Counted from the first letter of the stretch, positions 1 to 8,999 are shown. The stretch is DNA of 64,000 nt from Actinomadura_E scrupuli (GCF_050971785.1 NZ_JBPCCU010000009.1:124001-188000), one strand, 5' to 3'. The notes: generated from the letters alone by a model not told the origin. Numbers and translations are program-made.

Positions 1-2585
1 GTGGCGGAGCGTGTGACGTGGCCGAAACCGACGGCGTGCGCCAGCCCGGCCAGCGCACCGGGCGAGAGGGTCGTGTGCCGCAGGAACAGCATCCGGCCAT
101 GCCCGCTGAACTCCTCGCCGGGGACCACGGGGGTCCTGCTCACCCGGAGCCGGCCGTTGATCGAACGCCGGGCCAGCTCGTCCAGCAGCGCGTCCAGCAG
201 TTGGGCCAGTGCGGGCTGCATCAGGTGGTCGGCCGGGTCGCCGCCGTAGTCCGCCCGCTGGTCGTCGTGCGGGAACAGGAACCGCGGGTCGAAGAACTCG
301 AACGGGTCGCTCACCACGGTGATCGGCGCGCCCAGGGTGCCGTCGGCGGCGATCGTCTGGCCGTCCGGCAGGTCGGCCAGGCCGATCCGCAGCGGCCGGC
401 TCGCCGCCACGGTGTGCCTGCCCAGCGTCACCTCCGCCTTGACGATCACGTTGCCGGGCGCGGTGGCCTGCAACTTCGTGATCGCGGTCGGACTGCCCGG
501 GGCGCCGGTCGCGGTCAGCGTGCCGCGCCCGGGCCCGTTCGGCACGGTCAGCCAGCGCAGCACCGAGCCGGCCGGGGGCGCCGGACGCAGCCCGAGGGTG
601 ACCGTCGACCCGACGTCCAGATCGGTGGGACCGGCCGGGGCCGGGGTGATGTCCACGGCGAAGTAGTCGCCCGGTGCGCCGGCCGCGTACACGCGTGCCC
701 CGTCGGGCTCGGCCTCGTCGCGTACGCACACGAAGCCGAATCCGGCCAGGTGCGCCAGCGCGGCCAGCCGTCCGGGCGCGATCGTGCTGTGCCCGAGCAG
801 CACCGCCCGCCCGGTGGCGCGCAGATCGGCCGCGCGCGGGTCGAACGCGCCGCTGATCCGCAGCCGCCCCGCGGTGCCCGGCTCCGCGGCCGCCAGGCCG
901 ACCAGCTGGTCCAGCGGCGCGGCGAGGCCGACCTGCACCAGGTGCGGGTCGGGAGCCGGCTCGCCGGGGTCGAGGTCGCGGGGTGGCGGGGCGGTGAAGT
1001 CGACCTCGGCCCGGTCGTAGCCGAACAGGAACGCCGGGCTGAACGTCTCCTCCGCCGCCGCGGTGCCGACGGCGTCGGCCTCGCTCACCCCGCGCCGCCC
1101 CGCCGCGTCCATGCACTCACCCACCGCCAGCTCGACCGGGCGGATGCGCACCAGCCGGGTGCCGCGCACCAGCGCCGCGTTGGCGTCCTGGACGACCAGC
1201 GGATCGGGCTGCCCGCCGATGGTGCCGACCAGCTCGTTGAGCATCGCGGTCAGGTTGGCCGGGGTCGGCAGCGTCCAGCGCCGGAACACCCGCAGCCGCC
1301 TGCGGTAGTGCTCGTCCGCCTCGCCCAGGACGGGTGCGAAGTCGGTACGGGCCACCGCGGAGATCCGTACCTCGTCGAGCACACCGCGGAAGGCGCTGCC
1401 GCCCGGGCCGATCCGCAGCGGGGCGGTGTTCTTCACGGCGCCCAGCGAGCTGAAGGAGGCGCGGGCGCGCGGCACCCCGTCGACGTAGAGCCGCAGCACC
1501 TTCGCGGTCCCGTCCAGCACGCCGGCCAGGTGGCTGAAGGCATCCGTGGGCAGGCTGAGATCGGCGAACAGCGTGATCGGCGGCAGCGTCCCGTCGCTGA
1601 CGACCAGCCGTACGTTGCGGGTCACGCCGCGGCCGAACTCCCCGACCGACAGCGCCCAGCCCGCCCCGGTGCCACCGGGCGCCGGGTGCTTGAACAGCAC
1701 CTGACCCTCGGTGGTGGCGGCATCGGGCCGTACGAAGCACTCGACCGTGGCACTGGCGCCGACCGCGATGTCGAACGCCGTGTCGGTCGCCACCTCCACG
1801 GCCGCGTCCGCCGAGTCGAAGCCGAACGCGGTGCCGTAGCGGCCGGGCACGCCGAACCGGACCGCGCCCTTCGGGGTGCCGTTGTGGCCGGTACGACCCG
1901 GATACTGGCCGGTCACGTCCTGCGCGACGGTGGTCCCCCCGCTGGGGAGGTCGTCCAGGTGGTAGAGCGCGACGGTGCCGGAGTCGAACCCGTACGGCAG
2001 CGGGGGGAAGCGCGGCACGCCGAGGTCGGTGCCGATCAGGTCGAGGCTGCGGCCGGTCGCCGTGGGCAGGTGCCGCTGGGCCACCACCCGGGCGAGCCGG
2101 CCGGCGAGCTGGTCCCGCTCGCCGCCGATCGCCCACAGCAGCTTGGCCGTGGTGCCGAGCAGCGCGGTCAACCGCCAGACCTCCTCCGCCCGGCCGTCCT
2201 GCGGGGCCGGGACGACCTTCAGGCCGGTCACCCGGACCTGCGCGGAGACGGGAAGGGCCAGCGCGGCGGAGGCCCCGGCGGGCGTACCGGCCGCGAACGG
2301 CACAGTCACGGTCGCGGCCGACCCGTCCGGCTGGGTGAAGGCCACCGTCACCGTCGTGTCGGCCGCCACGTCCCGCGTGGTGGCCAGCACGTAGCGGGGC
2401 TCCGGCGTCTGGCCGAACCGGGCCTGGTGGTCGCCGAAGTCGTAGGGCGTGACGTTGGCGGACCCGGCGTCGGCACCCGGCACCACCCGCAGCGCCAGCG
2501 TGTCCCCGCCCCGCCCGAACGGTGCCGTCAGCCGCCCGCCCATCCGGGTCGCGGCGAGCACCTGGCCGGCCGAGACGGCGCTCAT
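1..2585 (-). CDS. Tail protein I-like / LamG-domain baseplate or fibre protein of a contractile injection system (partial)
   Basis: Open from an ATG at 2585 to the window edge, so at least 861 residues and the C-terminus is missing. Its ATG overlaps the stop of the gpJ-like gene by four bases (ATGA), showing translational coupling. Residues about 140-200 (WRLTALLG, RSLDLIGTDLGVPRFPP) resemble the gpI/Afp12 wedge domain that follows gpJ in phage tails and eCIS. Residues about 200-410 form a LamG/concanavalin-like module (LYHLDD, ATVECFVRPD, LYVDGVPRA, LDEVRISAVART). The rest is beta-rich and tandem-like. Inference: a baseplate protein carrying a surface-binding lectin-like extension, possibly for target recognition. 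An alternative is a plain tail fibre. The gpI assignment rests mainly on gene order. Confidence 0.75.
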   Translation of the reverse strand, partial: MSAVSAGQVLAATRMGGRLTAPFGRGGDTLALRVVPGADAGSANVTPYDFGDHQARFGQTPEPRYVLATTRDVAADTTVTVAFTQPDGSAATVTVPFAAGTPAGASAALALPVSAQVRVTGLKVVPAPQDGRAEEVWRLTALLGTTAKLLWAIGGERDQLAGRLARVVAQRHLPTATGRSLDLIGTDLGVPRFPPLPYGFDSGTVALYHLDDLPSGGTTVAQDVTGQYPGRTGHNGTPKGAVRFGVPGRYGTAFGFDSADAAVEVATDTAFDIAVGASATVECFVRPDAATTEGQVLFKHPAPGGTGAGWALSVGEFGRGVTRNVRLVVSDGTLPPITLFADLSLPTDAFSHLAGVLDGTAKVLRLYVDGVPRARASFSSLGAVKNTAPLRIGPGGSAFRGVLDEVRISAVARTDFAPVLGEADEHYRRRLRVFRRWTLPTPANLTAMLNELVGTIGGQPDPLVVQDANAALVRGTRLVRIRPVELAVGECMDAAGRRGVSEADAVGTAAAEETFSPAFLFGYDRAEVDFTAPPPRDLDPGEPAPDPHLVQVGLAAPLDQLVGLAAAEPGTAGRLRISGAFDPRAADLRATGRAVLLGHSTIAPGRLAALAHLAGFGFVCVRDEAEPDGARVYAAGAPGDYFAVDITPAPAGPTDLDVGSTVTLGLRPAPPAGSVLRWLTVPNGPGRGTLTATGAPGSPTAITKLQATAPGNVIVKAEVTLGRHTVAASRPLRIGLADLPDGQTIAADGTLGAPITVVSDPFEFFDPRFLFPHDDQRADYGGDPADHLMQPALAQLLDALLDELARRSINGRLRVSRTPVVPGEEFSGHGRMLFLRHTTLSPGALAGLAHAVGFGHVTRSA

Positions 2586-3901
2586 GCCGTCACCAGCGTG
2601 ATGTCGAGGGCGTCGCCGCCGGGCGAGAAGACGGCCAGCTCGGTCGGGCCCATCGTCAGGTTCTCGCCCACTGCGGCCTCCACCACGGCGCTCTGCTGCG
2701 GCACCGCGCCGAAGGTGATCCGGCCGAACGCGGGCGGGTTGCGGCGCAGGTGCAGCTGCTGCACGTCGAACACCCCGGGCTGGTCCACGAAGGCCCGGAT
2801 GACCTGCGAGTACAGCACGTCGCCGCCGAGCCGCTGGGTGCTGATGTCGGCCGCCAGCCGCTGCCGGATGGAGGCCAGCAGGGCGGCCCCGTCCGAGCCC
2901 GCCTCGATGACCACCTTCGCGCGTACCCCGATCTCGATGTGGTCGGCCTCCACGATGTTGGGGTGGATGCCGACCGGCCGCACCGCGTCCACCGCGGCGG
3001 TGACCCGCTCGAAGATCCCCTGCACCGGGCCGGTGGTGCGCCACGGCGCGCGGGGCTCGTGCGCCACCACGACGGTGAAGAAGTACGGCTCGCCGATCCG
3101 CCTGGCCGCCGAGCTGAACGTGCGCTGGCCGAACAGGAACGTGCCGAAGTAGCTCTGCGAGACGTCCACGCCGCCGCGCGGGTCGGACAGCACGACGTCC
3201 AGCACCCCGTTGACGCCGAGCGCGGCCTGCGCCACCGACTCCACCGTCCACAGGTTGCGGGCCAGCCCGGCCAGCCGGGCCCGGTAGGTGTCGTCGCCCT
3301 CGGTCCGGATGCCGCCGGTGGTCGGCTGCGGGTTGGTCACGGCCAGCTTGGCGTTGCCCAGGTCGGACAGGAAGATCGAGCGGTATGTGGGGTCGATGGC
3401 GGTGATCGTGGACTTGGGCACGTCACCGCCGGGCCCCGGCTCGAAGGCGGCCACGTCCACGGTGGCGGTCTGATGGGCCGCGTCCAGCGTCACCGGGGCG
3501 GTGGTGCCGAAGGCCCTGACCGGCGGCGCGGTGACCAGGATCGCCCCTTCCGGCACGACGTACCGCCGTCCCGGAGCCGCGTCGCTCAGGGTGATCTGGA
3601 CCGTACCGGTGCTGGGCAGGTGCCGCCGGGCCAGCCCGACGTCCTCCCCGAGCAGGTCGAGGTTGTCGCCGAACGCGGTGGAGATGAAGTTGCCGTAGTA
3701 CAGGTCCTCCATCCGCTTCCACAGCTCGCCGTCCTCGGCCGCGGTCACCTCCAGGATCTTGCGCAGCGGGCTGGTGCTGGTCAGGTCGAGGTCGTCGAAG
3801 ACCGCCCGGGCCCGGTCGAACGCCTCGGAGAGGATCCGGTCGAACGGCTTGAGCACGAAGCCGTCGTCGGTCACCCCGAAATCGGTCACGGAATCAGCCA
3901 T
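2582..3901 (-). CDS. Baseplate J-like protein (gpJ/Afp11 family)
   Basis: A 439-residue protein matching baseplate wedge protein J. The N-terminal part (LKPFDRILSEAFDRAR, SPLRKILEVTAAEDGELWKRM, GDNLDLLGEDVGLARR) is the typical gpJ start, and the middle has the family pattern GGIRTEGDDTYRARL followed by NGVLDVVLSDPRGGVDV. In contractile tails it joins the hub to the wedge and sheath. It lies between gp25 and the gpI/LamG gene, the order known from P2-like tails and eCIS. I chose the ATG at 3901, seven bases after the gp25 stop and behind a G-rich ribosome site, over the in-frame start at 3922, which would overlap gp25. Confidence 0.9.
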   Translation of the reverse strand: MADSVTDFGVTDDGFVLKPFDRILSEAFDRARAVFDDLDLTSTSPLRKILEVTAAEDGELWKRMEDLYYGNFISTAFGDNLDLLGEDVGLARRHLPSTGTVQITLSDAAPGRRYVVPEGAILVTAPPVRAFGTTAPVTLDAAHQTATVDVAAFEPGPGGDVPKSTITAIDPTYRSIFLSDLGNAKLAVTNPQPTTGGIRTEGDDTYRARLAGLARNLWTVESVAQAALGVNGVLDVVLSDPRGGVDVSQSYFGTFLFGQRTFSSAARRIGEPYFFTVVVAHEPRAPWRTTGPVQGIFERVTAAVDAVRPVGIHPNIVEADHIEIGVRAKVVIEAGSDGAALLASIRQRLAADISTQRLGGDVLYSQVIRAFVDQPGVFDVQQLHLRRNPPAFGRITFGAVPQQSAVVEAAVGENLTMGPTELAVFSPGGDALDITLVTA

Positions 3902-3908
3902 GGCCGGT

Positions 3909-4334
3909 TCACACCCCCACATCCAGTAGCAGCGTCAGCGGGTCGCCCGCCACCGTCTCGAGTTCGGCCTGTACGGTCCAGACGCGATGGCGGTGGGCGT
4001 TCCGTACCGCCGCACGATTGATTTCCGGCAGGTTCGGGTCGTCGTCGAAGACGACCTGGCGGATGTCGCGCACCCGCGGATCGGTGCCCAGCGTGCGCAC
4101 CAGATTGAGCTGCACCAGTTGCTTCACCACCGAGACCGAGTTGGCCTGGGTGAACGCCGCGGCGATGTCCAGCCCGTACCCGGTGTTGAACGGATCGGAC
4201 CCGAACGGCGTGAGCACGCGCAGCGTCAGCGCCTGGCTGAGGTTGGCCGCCCCCTCGACCTCCCGCAGCCGGCCCTGCGTCATGACCAGGTCGCCGTCGT
4301 CGAGGAGCAGGCCGCGACCGAACGGGCTGGTCAT
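3909..4334 (-). CDS. GPW/gp25 family baseplate wedge protein
   Basis: A 141-residue protein of the gp25/gpW lysozyme-like wedge family. Visible signs are the start FGRGLLLDDGDLVM, the internal ANLSQALTLRVLTPFGSDPFNTGYG and the basic C-terminal half ending in a beta strand (AGDPLTLLLDVGV). Family members sit in the inner baseplate ring and help nucleate the sheath. The start at 4334 overlaps the PAAR-like stop as ATGA, so the two are coupled. Length fits the family, which usually runs 110-150 residues. Confidence 0.88.
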   Translation of the reverse strand: MTSPFGRGLLLDDGDLVMTQGRLREVEGAANLSQALTLRVLTPFGSDPFNTGYGLDIAAAFTQANSVSVVKQLVQLNLVRTLGTDPRVRDIRQVVFDDDPNLPEINRAAVRNAHRHRVWTVQAELETVAGDPLTLLLDVGV

Positions 4335-4651
4335 GTCGCCTCCAGTTTCGTTTGGCCCGGGTCGACGACCAGCCAGGTACCGGCGTTCGTCGTGCCCTGG
4401 GCGGTCTGCAGCAGCACGGGCCGGCCGCCGACGGTCAGCGCGCCGCTCACCCCCGCGTCGATCGTGATGATCTGTGCGCACGGTGTCGCCGGCGGCGTGA
4501 GCCGGCAGCCCAGGATCCGGGCGGCCAGCAGGTCGCCGTCGGCCAGGACGGCCGCGCCGCCCACGGTGAGCCCGCGGTGGCCGGCCTGGGCGACGACGGT
4601 CCCCTCGTGGGCGCACCTGATGGTCGACGCCTCGGTCAGTACGGGCGGCAT
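4331..4651 (-). CDS. PAAR-like spike-tip protein
   Basis: A 106-residue protein starting at 4651 in a one-base TGATG overlap with the hub/spike gene. The sequence opens PPVLTEASTIRCAHEGTV and holds ILGCRLTPPATPCAQI, a pattern seen in short PAAR or PAAR-like (DUF4280-type) tips: Gly-rich beta strands with His and Cys residues that can bind a metal at the cone tip. Position directly after the spike and before gp25 is the usual place for the tip gene (Afp10-like). The PAAR call rests on this context plus the Cys/His pattern. Confidence 0.75.
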   Translation of the reverse strand: MPPVLTEASTIRCAHEGTVVAQAGHRGLTVGGAAVLADGDLLAARILGCRLTPPATPCAQIITIDAGVSGALTVGGRPVLLQTAQGTTNAGTWLVVDPGQTKLEAT

Positions 4652-6345
4652 CACGTCACCGCCACCGTCGGGCCGTCGAGCTGCAGGCTGACCGAACCGT
4701 TGGTCAGCGTGATGGGCCGATCCGATGTGCTGATCGTGACCGCGCCTTCGGAGTCCACTGTGATCGTTGTTCCGCTCTGGTGTTCGATGGTGATCGAGTT
4801 GTCGGTGGGCGGGTCGGGCCGGGCGCCCACCTCGGGCAGGCCGTCGGCGCCGACGAGCACGTGCAGCGCGGCCACCTGGACGACCCGGTGCCCGGCCGCG
4901 TCGGTCAGGTCGTTCACGCCCTTGCCGCGGGGCAGGCCGTCGTCGCCCAGTTCGGTGGGAAGTGCCAGCCAGTAGTCGCCGGGCTGGTTGGCGGGGCGCT
5001 GCTGGGCCGGGTTGTCCGGCCACACGAAGCCGGTGACCACGGCGTCGTTGACCTGGCCGCGGTTGTGCGCGAGCACGGCGCGCATCTTGGGATAGACCGG
5101 GGTCATCAGCCCGGTGCGGTGGAACGCGAACGCCGAGGCGATCGGTTTGCCGTGCAGTTCGACGTCGGTGCCGACCGGTACGGCCACGCTGGGTGCGGCC
5201 GCCTGGGCCTCCGGCGTCTGGCCGTAGTGCAGGGACGCTAGGTGCTTGCCGTCGGCACCGGCGGCGTAGCCGGTCACTTCGCCGACGTCGACGGCCGGGT
5301 GGTCGTCGCGGCTGCGGTCCACCAGGTCGCGCCAGCGGTCCACGACCGCCTGCACACCGTAGGCGACCTGGGCGCGTTCTCCCGGACCGGCCGAGATCAG
5401 GCAGAGTTGCGCGGTGTACCCGGCGGAGACCCGGAAGTCGTGCACCACCCGCGTGATCCGCAGTGGTCCCGCCGGTACGGCGGACAGACCGGTCGTGGTG
5501 GCCACCTGGCCGACCCGCAGCCGGGGATGCCCGAGCACCGTCGCCTCCACCGTGGTACGGACCGGTGGCCGCGGCGCGGCCTGGAGCGAGGGCGCGCCCT
5601 CCGTACCGGACGGGGGGAACGCCGGCCGCGCCGCGGTGTCCTCCACGGTGGAACTGCTGAGCGAGACGAGATTGGTGTCCGGGTGGAACGGGACCGGCGC
5701 CGGATCGGCGGGCGTCCCCACCGCACCGCCCAGGTAGACCTTGCGGTCGCGTACCACCAGCGGCACGTCGGCCTGCGCGGCCAGCGCACCGAGGGCGTCC
5801 AGCGTGGACCCGGTCCGTATGGTGAAGTCGCGCAGGTCGCCGCCCACGGTGGAGCCGTCCGCCAGCGACACGCCCGCGGCCGCGGCCAGCGCCCCGGCCA
5901 CCTCCAGGGCCTGCGTGCCGGCCTGCCGGTCGTGCTGGGCCGGCGTGCCGCGCAGCAGGTAGCCGCCCTCCTCCTGGCCGTAGAGCACGGTACGGGACAG
6001 CCCGTCCGCGCCGACGCTGCCGGTCACCGCCATGATCCGGCCGACCAGCACCCGGGCCGCGTCCGTCCGGGTCGCCGGATCGCCGAAGTACCCGAGGTGG
6101 ATGGTGGCGTTGAGCGGCCGGGCCGCGTGCGCGTTCCGCAGCAGGTCGGTGAGCCGGCCGGGCAGGTTGATCAGGCTGACCTCGAAGGTGTCCGCCTGTG
6201 CCCCGTCGGCCATCGTGACGGTGATGTCCGCGTCGACGACCGGGGAGCCGCTGAGCACGTCGTTGGAGACCGTGATCGGCAGGCCGAGGCCGCCCGCCCC
6301 GGTCGCGTCGCCGATCTCGACCTTGTACCACAGCACGAAGCTCAT
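4651..6345 (-). CDS. Fused hub/spike protein (gp27-gp5/VgrG/Afp8-like)
   Basis: A 564-residue protein. Residues about 1-300 resemble the hub (gpD/gp27-like) domain: ITVSNDVLSGSPVVDADITV, LINLPGRLTDLL, VLVGRIMAVTGSVG and LDALGALAAQADVPLVVRD. An OB-fold-like part follows (DVGEVTGYAAGADGKH). The last 45 residues (SITIEHQSGTTITVD, then alternating beta strands ending in SVSLQLDGPTVAVT) look like a triple-stranded beta-helix needle. No extra effector domain is fused at the C-terminus. The ATG overlaps the preceding gene as ATGA. It would pierce the target envelope together with the PAAR-like tip. Confidence 0.88.
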   Translation of the reverse strand: MSFVLWYKVEIGDATGAGGLGLPITVSNDVLSGSPVVDADITVTMADGAQADTFEVSLINLPGRLTDLLRNAHAARPLNATIHLGYFGDPATRTDAARVLVGRIMAVTGSVGADGLSRTVLYGQEEGGYLLRGTPAQHDRQAGTQALEVAGALAAAAGVSLADGSTVGGDLRDFTIRTGSTLDALGALAAQADVPLVVRDRKVYLGGAVGTPADPAPVPFHPDTNLVSLSSSTVEDTAARPAFPPSGTEGAPSLQAAPRPPVRTTVEATVLGHPRLRVGQVATTTGLSAVPAGPLRITRVVHDFRVSAGYTAQLCLISAGPGERAQVAYGVQAVVDRWRDLVDRSRDDHPAVDVGEVTGYAAGADGKHLASLHYGQTPEAQAAAPSVAVPVGTDVELHGKPIASAFAFHRTGLMTPVYPKMRAVLAHNRGQVNDAVVTGFVWPDNPAQQRPANQPGDYWLALPTELGDDGLPRGKGVNDLTDAAGHRVVQVAALHVLVGADGLPEVGARPDPPTDNSITIEHQSGTTITVDSEGAVTISTSDRPITLTNGSVSLQLDGPTVAVT

Positions 6346-6710
6346 AGCGGCGCCACCCCGCCGGTCACCTCGGAGCCGAACGAGCCGATTCCGTTGAGGT
6401 TGCGCAGGTCGAGCCGGATCGTCCGGAAGGTCAGCGCCAGCTCCGCCGCCAGGTACTCCACGCCGGGCACCAGCTTGCGGCGCAGGATCGTGACCGGGCC
6501 GCCGGGCTCCTCCCGGTCCACCTCCAGCACCAGGAACGCCCCCGCGGACGGCAGGTCGAGCGGACCCGCCGGGGCGGCCTGGACGATCTCTTCGGCGATG
6601 TTCGCGTACAGCCGGAACTGGTACTCCCGGCCCGGCATCGCCAGCCGGAACGCCTGCGGGAAACCCTCGTCGGCGTCGATCGGCAACCGGCGGAAACTGC
6701 GCGCCGTCAT
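6342..6710 (-). CDS. Small baseplate protein, resembling the Pam3 gp18-type plug domain (DUF6983)
   Basis: A 122-residue beta-rich protein (FPQAFRLAMPGREYQFRLYANI, PGGPVTILRRKLVPGVEYL; quoted as short pieces) with alternating strands. The pattern of a short strand pair, then a polar turn, then L-x-PG-x-EYL resembles plug proteins that seal simple contractile baseplates such as cyanophage Pam3 gp18. This is a pattern-level resemblance. It sits right before the hub/spike gene with a coupled ATGA junction, which fits a hub-associated part. Ribosome site AGGAGG lies just ahead of the start. Confidence 0.55.
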   Translation of the reverse strand: MTARSFRRLPIDADEGFPQAFRLAMPGREYQFRLYANIAEEIVQAAPAGPLDLPSAGAFLVLEVDREEPGGPVTILRRKLVPGVEYLAAELALTFRTIRLDLRNLNGIGSFGSEVTGGVAPL

Positions 6711-6746
6711 GTGCCGCCTCCTTTCCTGTCGTGGTTCGGTGGGCGG

Positions 6747-7253
6747 CTAGAACGCGCCCAGGACGGTGCGGGAGATGGGGTTGGGCGAGACCGAGCCCGG
6801 CACCAGCGCGGTCCCGGCCGCCACGGCCAGATCAGCCGCCTCGCCGAGGAGCGCGGTCAGGCCGGGCCGGGGCACCTCCACCAGCGAGATCGACACGTCA
6901 AGCGCGTCCCGCTTGCTCACGCTCTGGGTGAAGTGCAGCTCGGTGATCTGCATGTCCAGACTGATGATCAGGCCGGACACCACCGGGATCCCGTTGGGCA
7001 GCAGGTCAGACGCGGTGGCCACCAGTGCCCGGGAGGTGAGTGCCAGCGCCTCCAGCGACTTCTTCACCGCCAGCCGCTGCGGGCCGAGCAGGACCGCCTC
7101 GATGCCGATCTGCTTCCTGGTCGGCTGCGTGGCGTGCTGGAACCGGCTGCCCATGATCCGCTCGATCTCGTACCCCTCGGTGACCGTCAGGCTCTGCACG
7201 TAGAGCAGCGGCACCGGTCCCACCAGCACCGGAACGTTGTTTCCCACCGCCAT
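6747..7253 (-). CDS. Contractile-tail structural protein, possibly a gpU-like or hub-adaptor protein
   Basis: A 168-residue protein with no confident family by eye. The region RFQHATQPTRKQIGIEAV followed by LLGPQRLAVKKSLEAL, then LIISLDMQITELHFTQSV and a polar strand with VSISLVEVPRP, loosely recalls P2 gpU or the adaptor placed between tube and hub. No LysM domain is seen, unlike Afp7-type proteins that occupy this position in many eCIS. It lies between the 55-residue protein and the plug-like gene in one operon. A role in joining tube to baseplate is inferred from position. Confidence 0.6.
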   Translation of the reverse strand: MAVGNNVPVLVGPVPLLYVQSLTVTEGYEIERIMGSRFQHATQPTRKQIGIEAVLLGPQRLAVKKSLEALALTSRALVATASDLLPNGIPVVSGLIISLDMQITELHFTQSVSKRDALDVSISLVEVPRPGLTALLGEAADLAVAAGTALVPGSVSPNPISRTVLGAF

Positions 7254-7268
7254 GTCTTCCCCTGCCCG

Positions 7269-7436
7269 TCACAGCCGGCCGGCGAGTTCCCGGCTCAGCC
7301 GGTCGAAGAACTCGCCGGCCAGCCAGGCCCGCTCGCCGTCGGGCAGCGACCCGACGGCGTGCACCTCGACCGGAAAGTGGTAATTGATCACGGGCCCGGT
7401 CTCCGCCGCGGCCGCCGCCTGCTCGCTGGTGTCCAC
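7269..7436 (-). CDS. Small eCIS/tail operon protein (55 aa), function unknown
   Basis: A 55-residue reading frame starting with GTG at 7436, five bases after the tube stop. It contains GPVINYHFPVEVHAVG and ends with an amphipathic helix (RAWLAGEFFDRLSREL). An upstream extension in the same frame would run into the tube gene and was not used. Small tail operons often carry a short protein after the tube gene; a chaperone or a baseplate part are both possible. The tight packing in the operon is the main support that it is real. Confidence 0.65.
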   Translation of the reverse strand: MDTSEQAAAAAETGPVINYHFPVEVHAVGSLPDGERAWLAGEFFDRLSRELAGRL

Positions 7437-7441
7437 GGCGG

Positions 7442-7834
7442 TCAGGCCTCCAGCCCGACGTCCAGCGCCAGGCAGGTGAAGCTGGCCTGCGGTACGCCGT
7501 CGACCACCACGTTGCTCGGGTTGGCCGAGGTGATCACGCACCGGGCGAACTTGATCGAGTTGAACGCCCAGTCGGTGCCCTTCTTCTCGGCCACCACCAC
7601 GGCGAACTCCGCGCCGCTGGTGGCCAGTTCGGTCAGGTCCGCCACCGCCGTCGCCACGGCGGGAACCGCCATGGTGAAGGTGAAGGTGAACGGCTGGCGG
7701 ACGAAGCCGACGTTGTCCGCCTCGACGCTGTGCAGCACCGTGTGCGGCACGTTGAAGGTCGGGGTGAAGCTGGAGATCGGGGTGATGGTGGCGTCCCCGA
7801 GCTTCACCTCGAGCCGTGTGTTCCAGTCCGGCAT
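7442..7834 (-). CDS. Inner tube protein (Hcp/gp19-like)
   Basis: A 130-residue protein fitting the phage tail tube family: starts PDWNTRLEVKLGDATITPI, then SSFTPTFNVPHTVLHSVEA and beta strands (FTFTFTMAV) with a late ITSANPSNVVVDGVPQASF segment. It follows the sheath gene by ten bases, with its ribosome site (GGGGA) next to the sheath stop. It would polymerise into the rigid needle that the sheath drives outward. The ATG at 7834 was chosen over 7885, since the longer form overlaps the sheath and lacks conserved character. Confidence 0.85.
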   Translation of the reverse strand: MPDWNTRLEVKLGDATITPISSFTPTFNVPHTVLHSVEADNVGFVRQPFTFTFTMAVPAVATAVADLTELATSGAEFAVVVAEKKGTDWAFNSIKFARCVITSANPSNVVVDGVPQASFTCLALDVGLEA

Positions 7835-7844
7835 CGGTGGTCCC

Positions 7845-8978
7845 CTAGGTGAGCTTGAAAGTGATGGACAGCCGGTGGATGGCACCGGCGTACTGGACGG
7901 CGACCATGACCTGGACCACCCGCTGAACCTCCGCGTTGTGGATCTGCGTGGCCTCCGCGGCGGTGAGCGTCGCCGGATCCTTGTCCAGCAGCGCCAGCAA
8001 CGGCACGCTCACCTCGAAGTCGTTCAGCACGTCGCTCTGCACCTGCGGCGCGAGGATGGCCTCGATCTGCGCGATCAGCGCGCGCAGCCCGGACCGGCTG
8101 ATCCGGACGTTGCCGATCGCCCTGATCAGCTGGGCGTTGAGCTGGAAGTTGATCTTGTCGACGATGCGTACGACGTCGATGTACTTCTTGCCGCCCGGGT
8201 TGGCGGTGTAGCCCTCCCCCATGTAGACCCCGTTGCCGGGGATGATCGAGGGGGTGGTCAGCCAGTTCACGCCCTTGCCGGCCGGTCCGGAGTCGAAGTT
8301 CTCCGACCCGTTCAGGGTCTCGATCTGCGCCTGGCTGAACGGCGGGCTGGTGATGTTGACCGGTTTGAGCAGCAGCGAGATGTGCGGCTGGTACCCGGCG
8401 ATGGTGCCGGCCACGGCCGCCGCGGCGTCCTGGGTGCTGCGGTGGGCGATGAAGACCATCCGCTCGTTGGCCAGCACACCGGTGACCGGGGCCGGATCGG
8501 CGGAGTCCTTGGGCAGCATGGCCACGCCCATCCGCTGCCTGCCGTCCCCGCCGGTCTCCGAGACCGCGGCGACGTGCTTGGCCAGCGAGACCAGTGCGCC
8601 CTCGGGGGCGTCGACCTTGCCGGTGGTGGCGTTCAGCGGAGTGTTGGCCATGACGACGAGTTGCACGTCGAGGCCGGCGACCACGTCCAGCGCGGCCTTG
8701 AAGTCCGGCGCCGTCTCGTTCACCCGGACTCCGGTGACGAGCGACGGGCCGGGGGACTGGGCGAAGGCGAGCGAGATGGCCTGGCCCAGGTCGCCGGGGG
8801 CGCGGCGGAGCGCCTCGGCCGGATCGGTGAAGTCGATCGGTACGTTCACCACGGCCAGGTCGGACGGGGGTGTCCCGGGTGGCGTGATCTTGCCGATCAC
8901 GGCGATGTTGCCGAATGCCCGTACGGCCGGCGCGAATAGGTCGACCACCGGGTTCACCCGGATATAGCGGACGGTCAT
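7845..8978 (-). CDS. Contractile tail sheath protein
   Basis: A 377-residue protein typical of short contractile sheath subunits. It opens with an exposed strand (VRYIRVNPVVDLF), passes through a variable domain (LDVVAGLDVQLVVMANT, RMGVAMLPKDS, RMVFIAHRS) and ends with the conserved sheath C-terminus: GVYMGEGYTANPGGKKYI, VRIVDKINFQLNAQLIRAIG, then a final strand AIHRLSITFKLT that in sheaths swaps into a neighbour. Only one sheath gene is present here, whereas Afp/PVC clusters have three. The ATG at 8978 has a good GAGAGGGGA ribosome site. This gene is the strongest evidence that the locus builds a contractile particle. Confidence 0.93.
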   Translation of the reverse strand: MTVRYIRVNPVVDLFAPAVRAFGNIAVIGKITPPGTPPSDLAVVNVPIDFTDPAEALRRAPGDLGQAISLAFAQSPGPSLVTGVRVNETAPDFKAALDVVAGLDVQLVVMANTPLNATTGKVDAPEGALVSLAKHVAAVSETGGDGRQRMGVAMLPKDSADPAPVTGVLANERMVFIAHRSTQDAAAAVAGTIAGYQPHISLLLKPVNITSPPFSQAQIETLNGSENFDSGPAGKGVNWLTTPSIIPGNGVYMGEGYTANPGGKKYIDVVRIVDKINFQLNAQLIRAIGNVRISRSGLRALIAQIEAILAPQVQSDVLNDFEVSVPLLALLDKDPATLTAAEATQIHNAEVQRVVQVMVAVQYAGAIHRLSITFKLT

Positions 8979-8999
8979 CGTCCCCTCTCAATCTGCTGG

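Noticed and set aside
18..3152. Very long plus-strand open frame (over 1000 residues)
   Set aside because: Runs opposite to well-motivated gpJ and gpI/LamG genes; its protein is Arg/Gly/Ala/Gln-rich with no family pattern, an effect of high-GC third positions.
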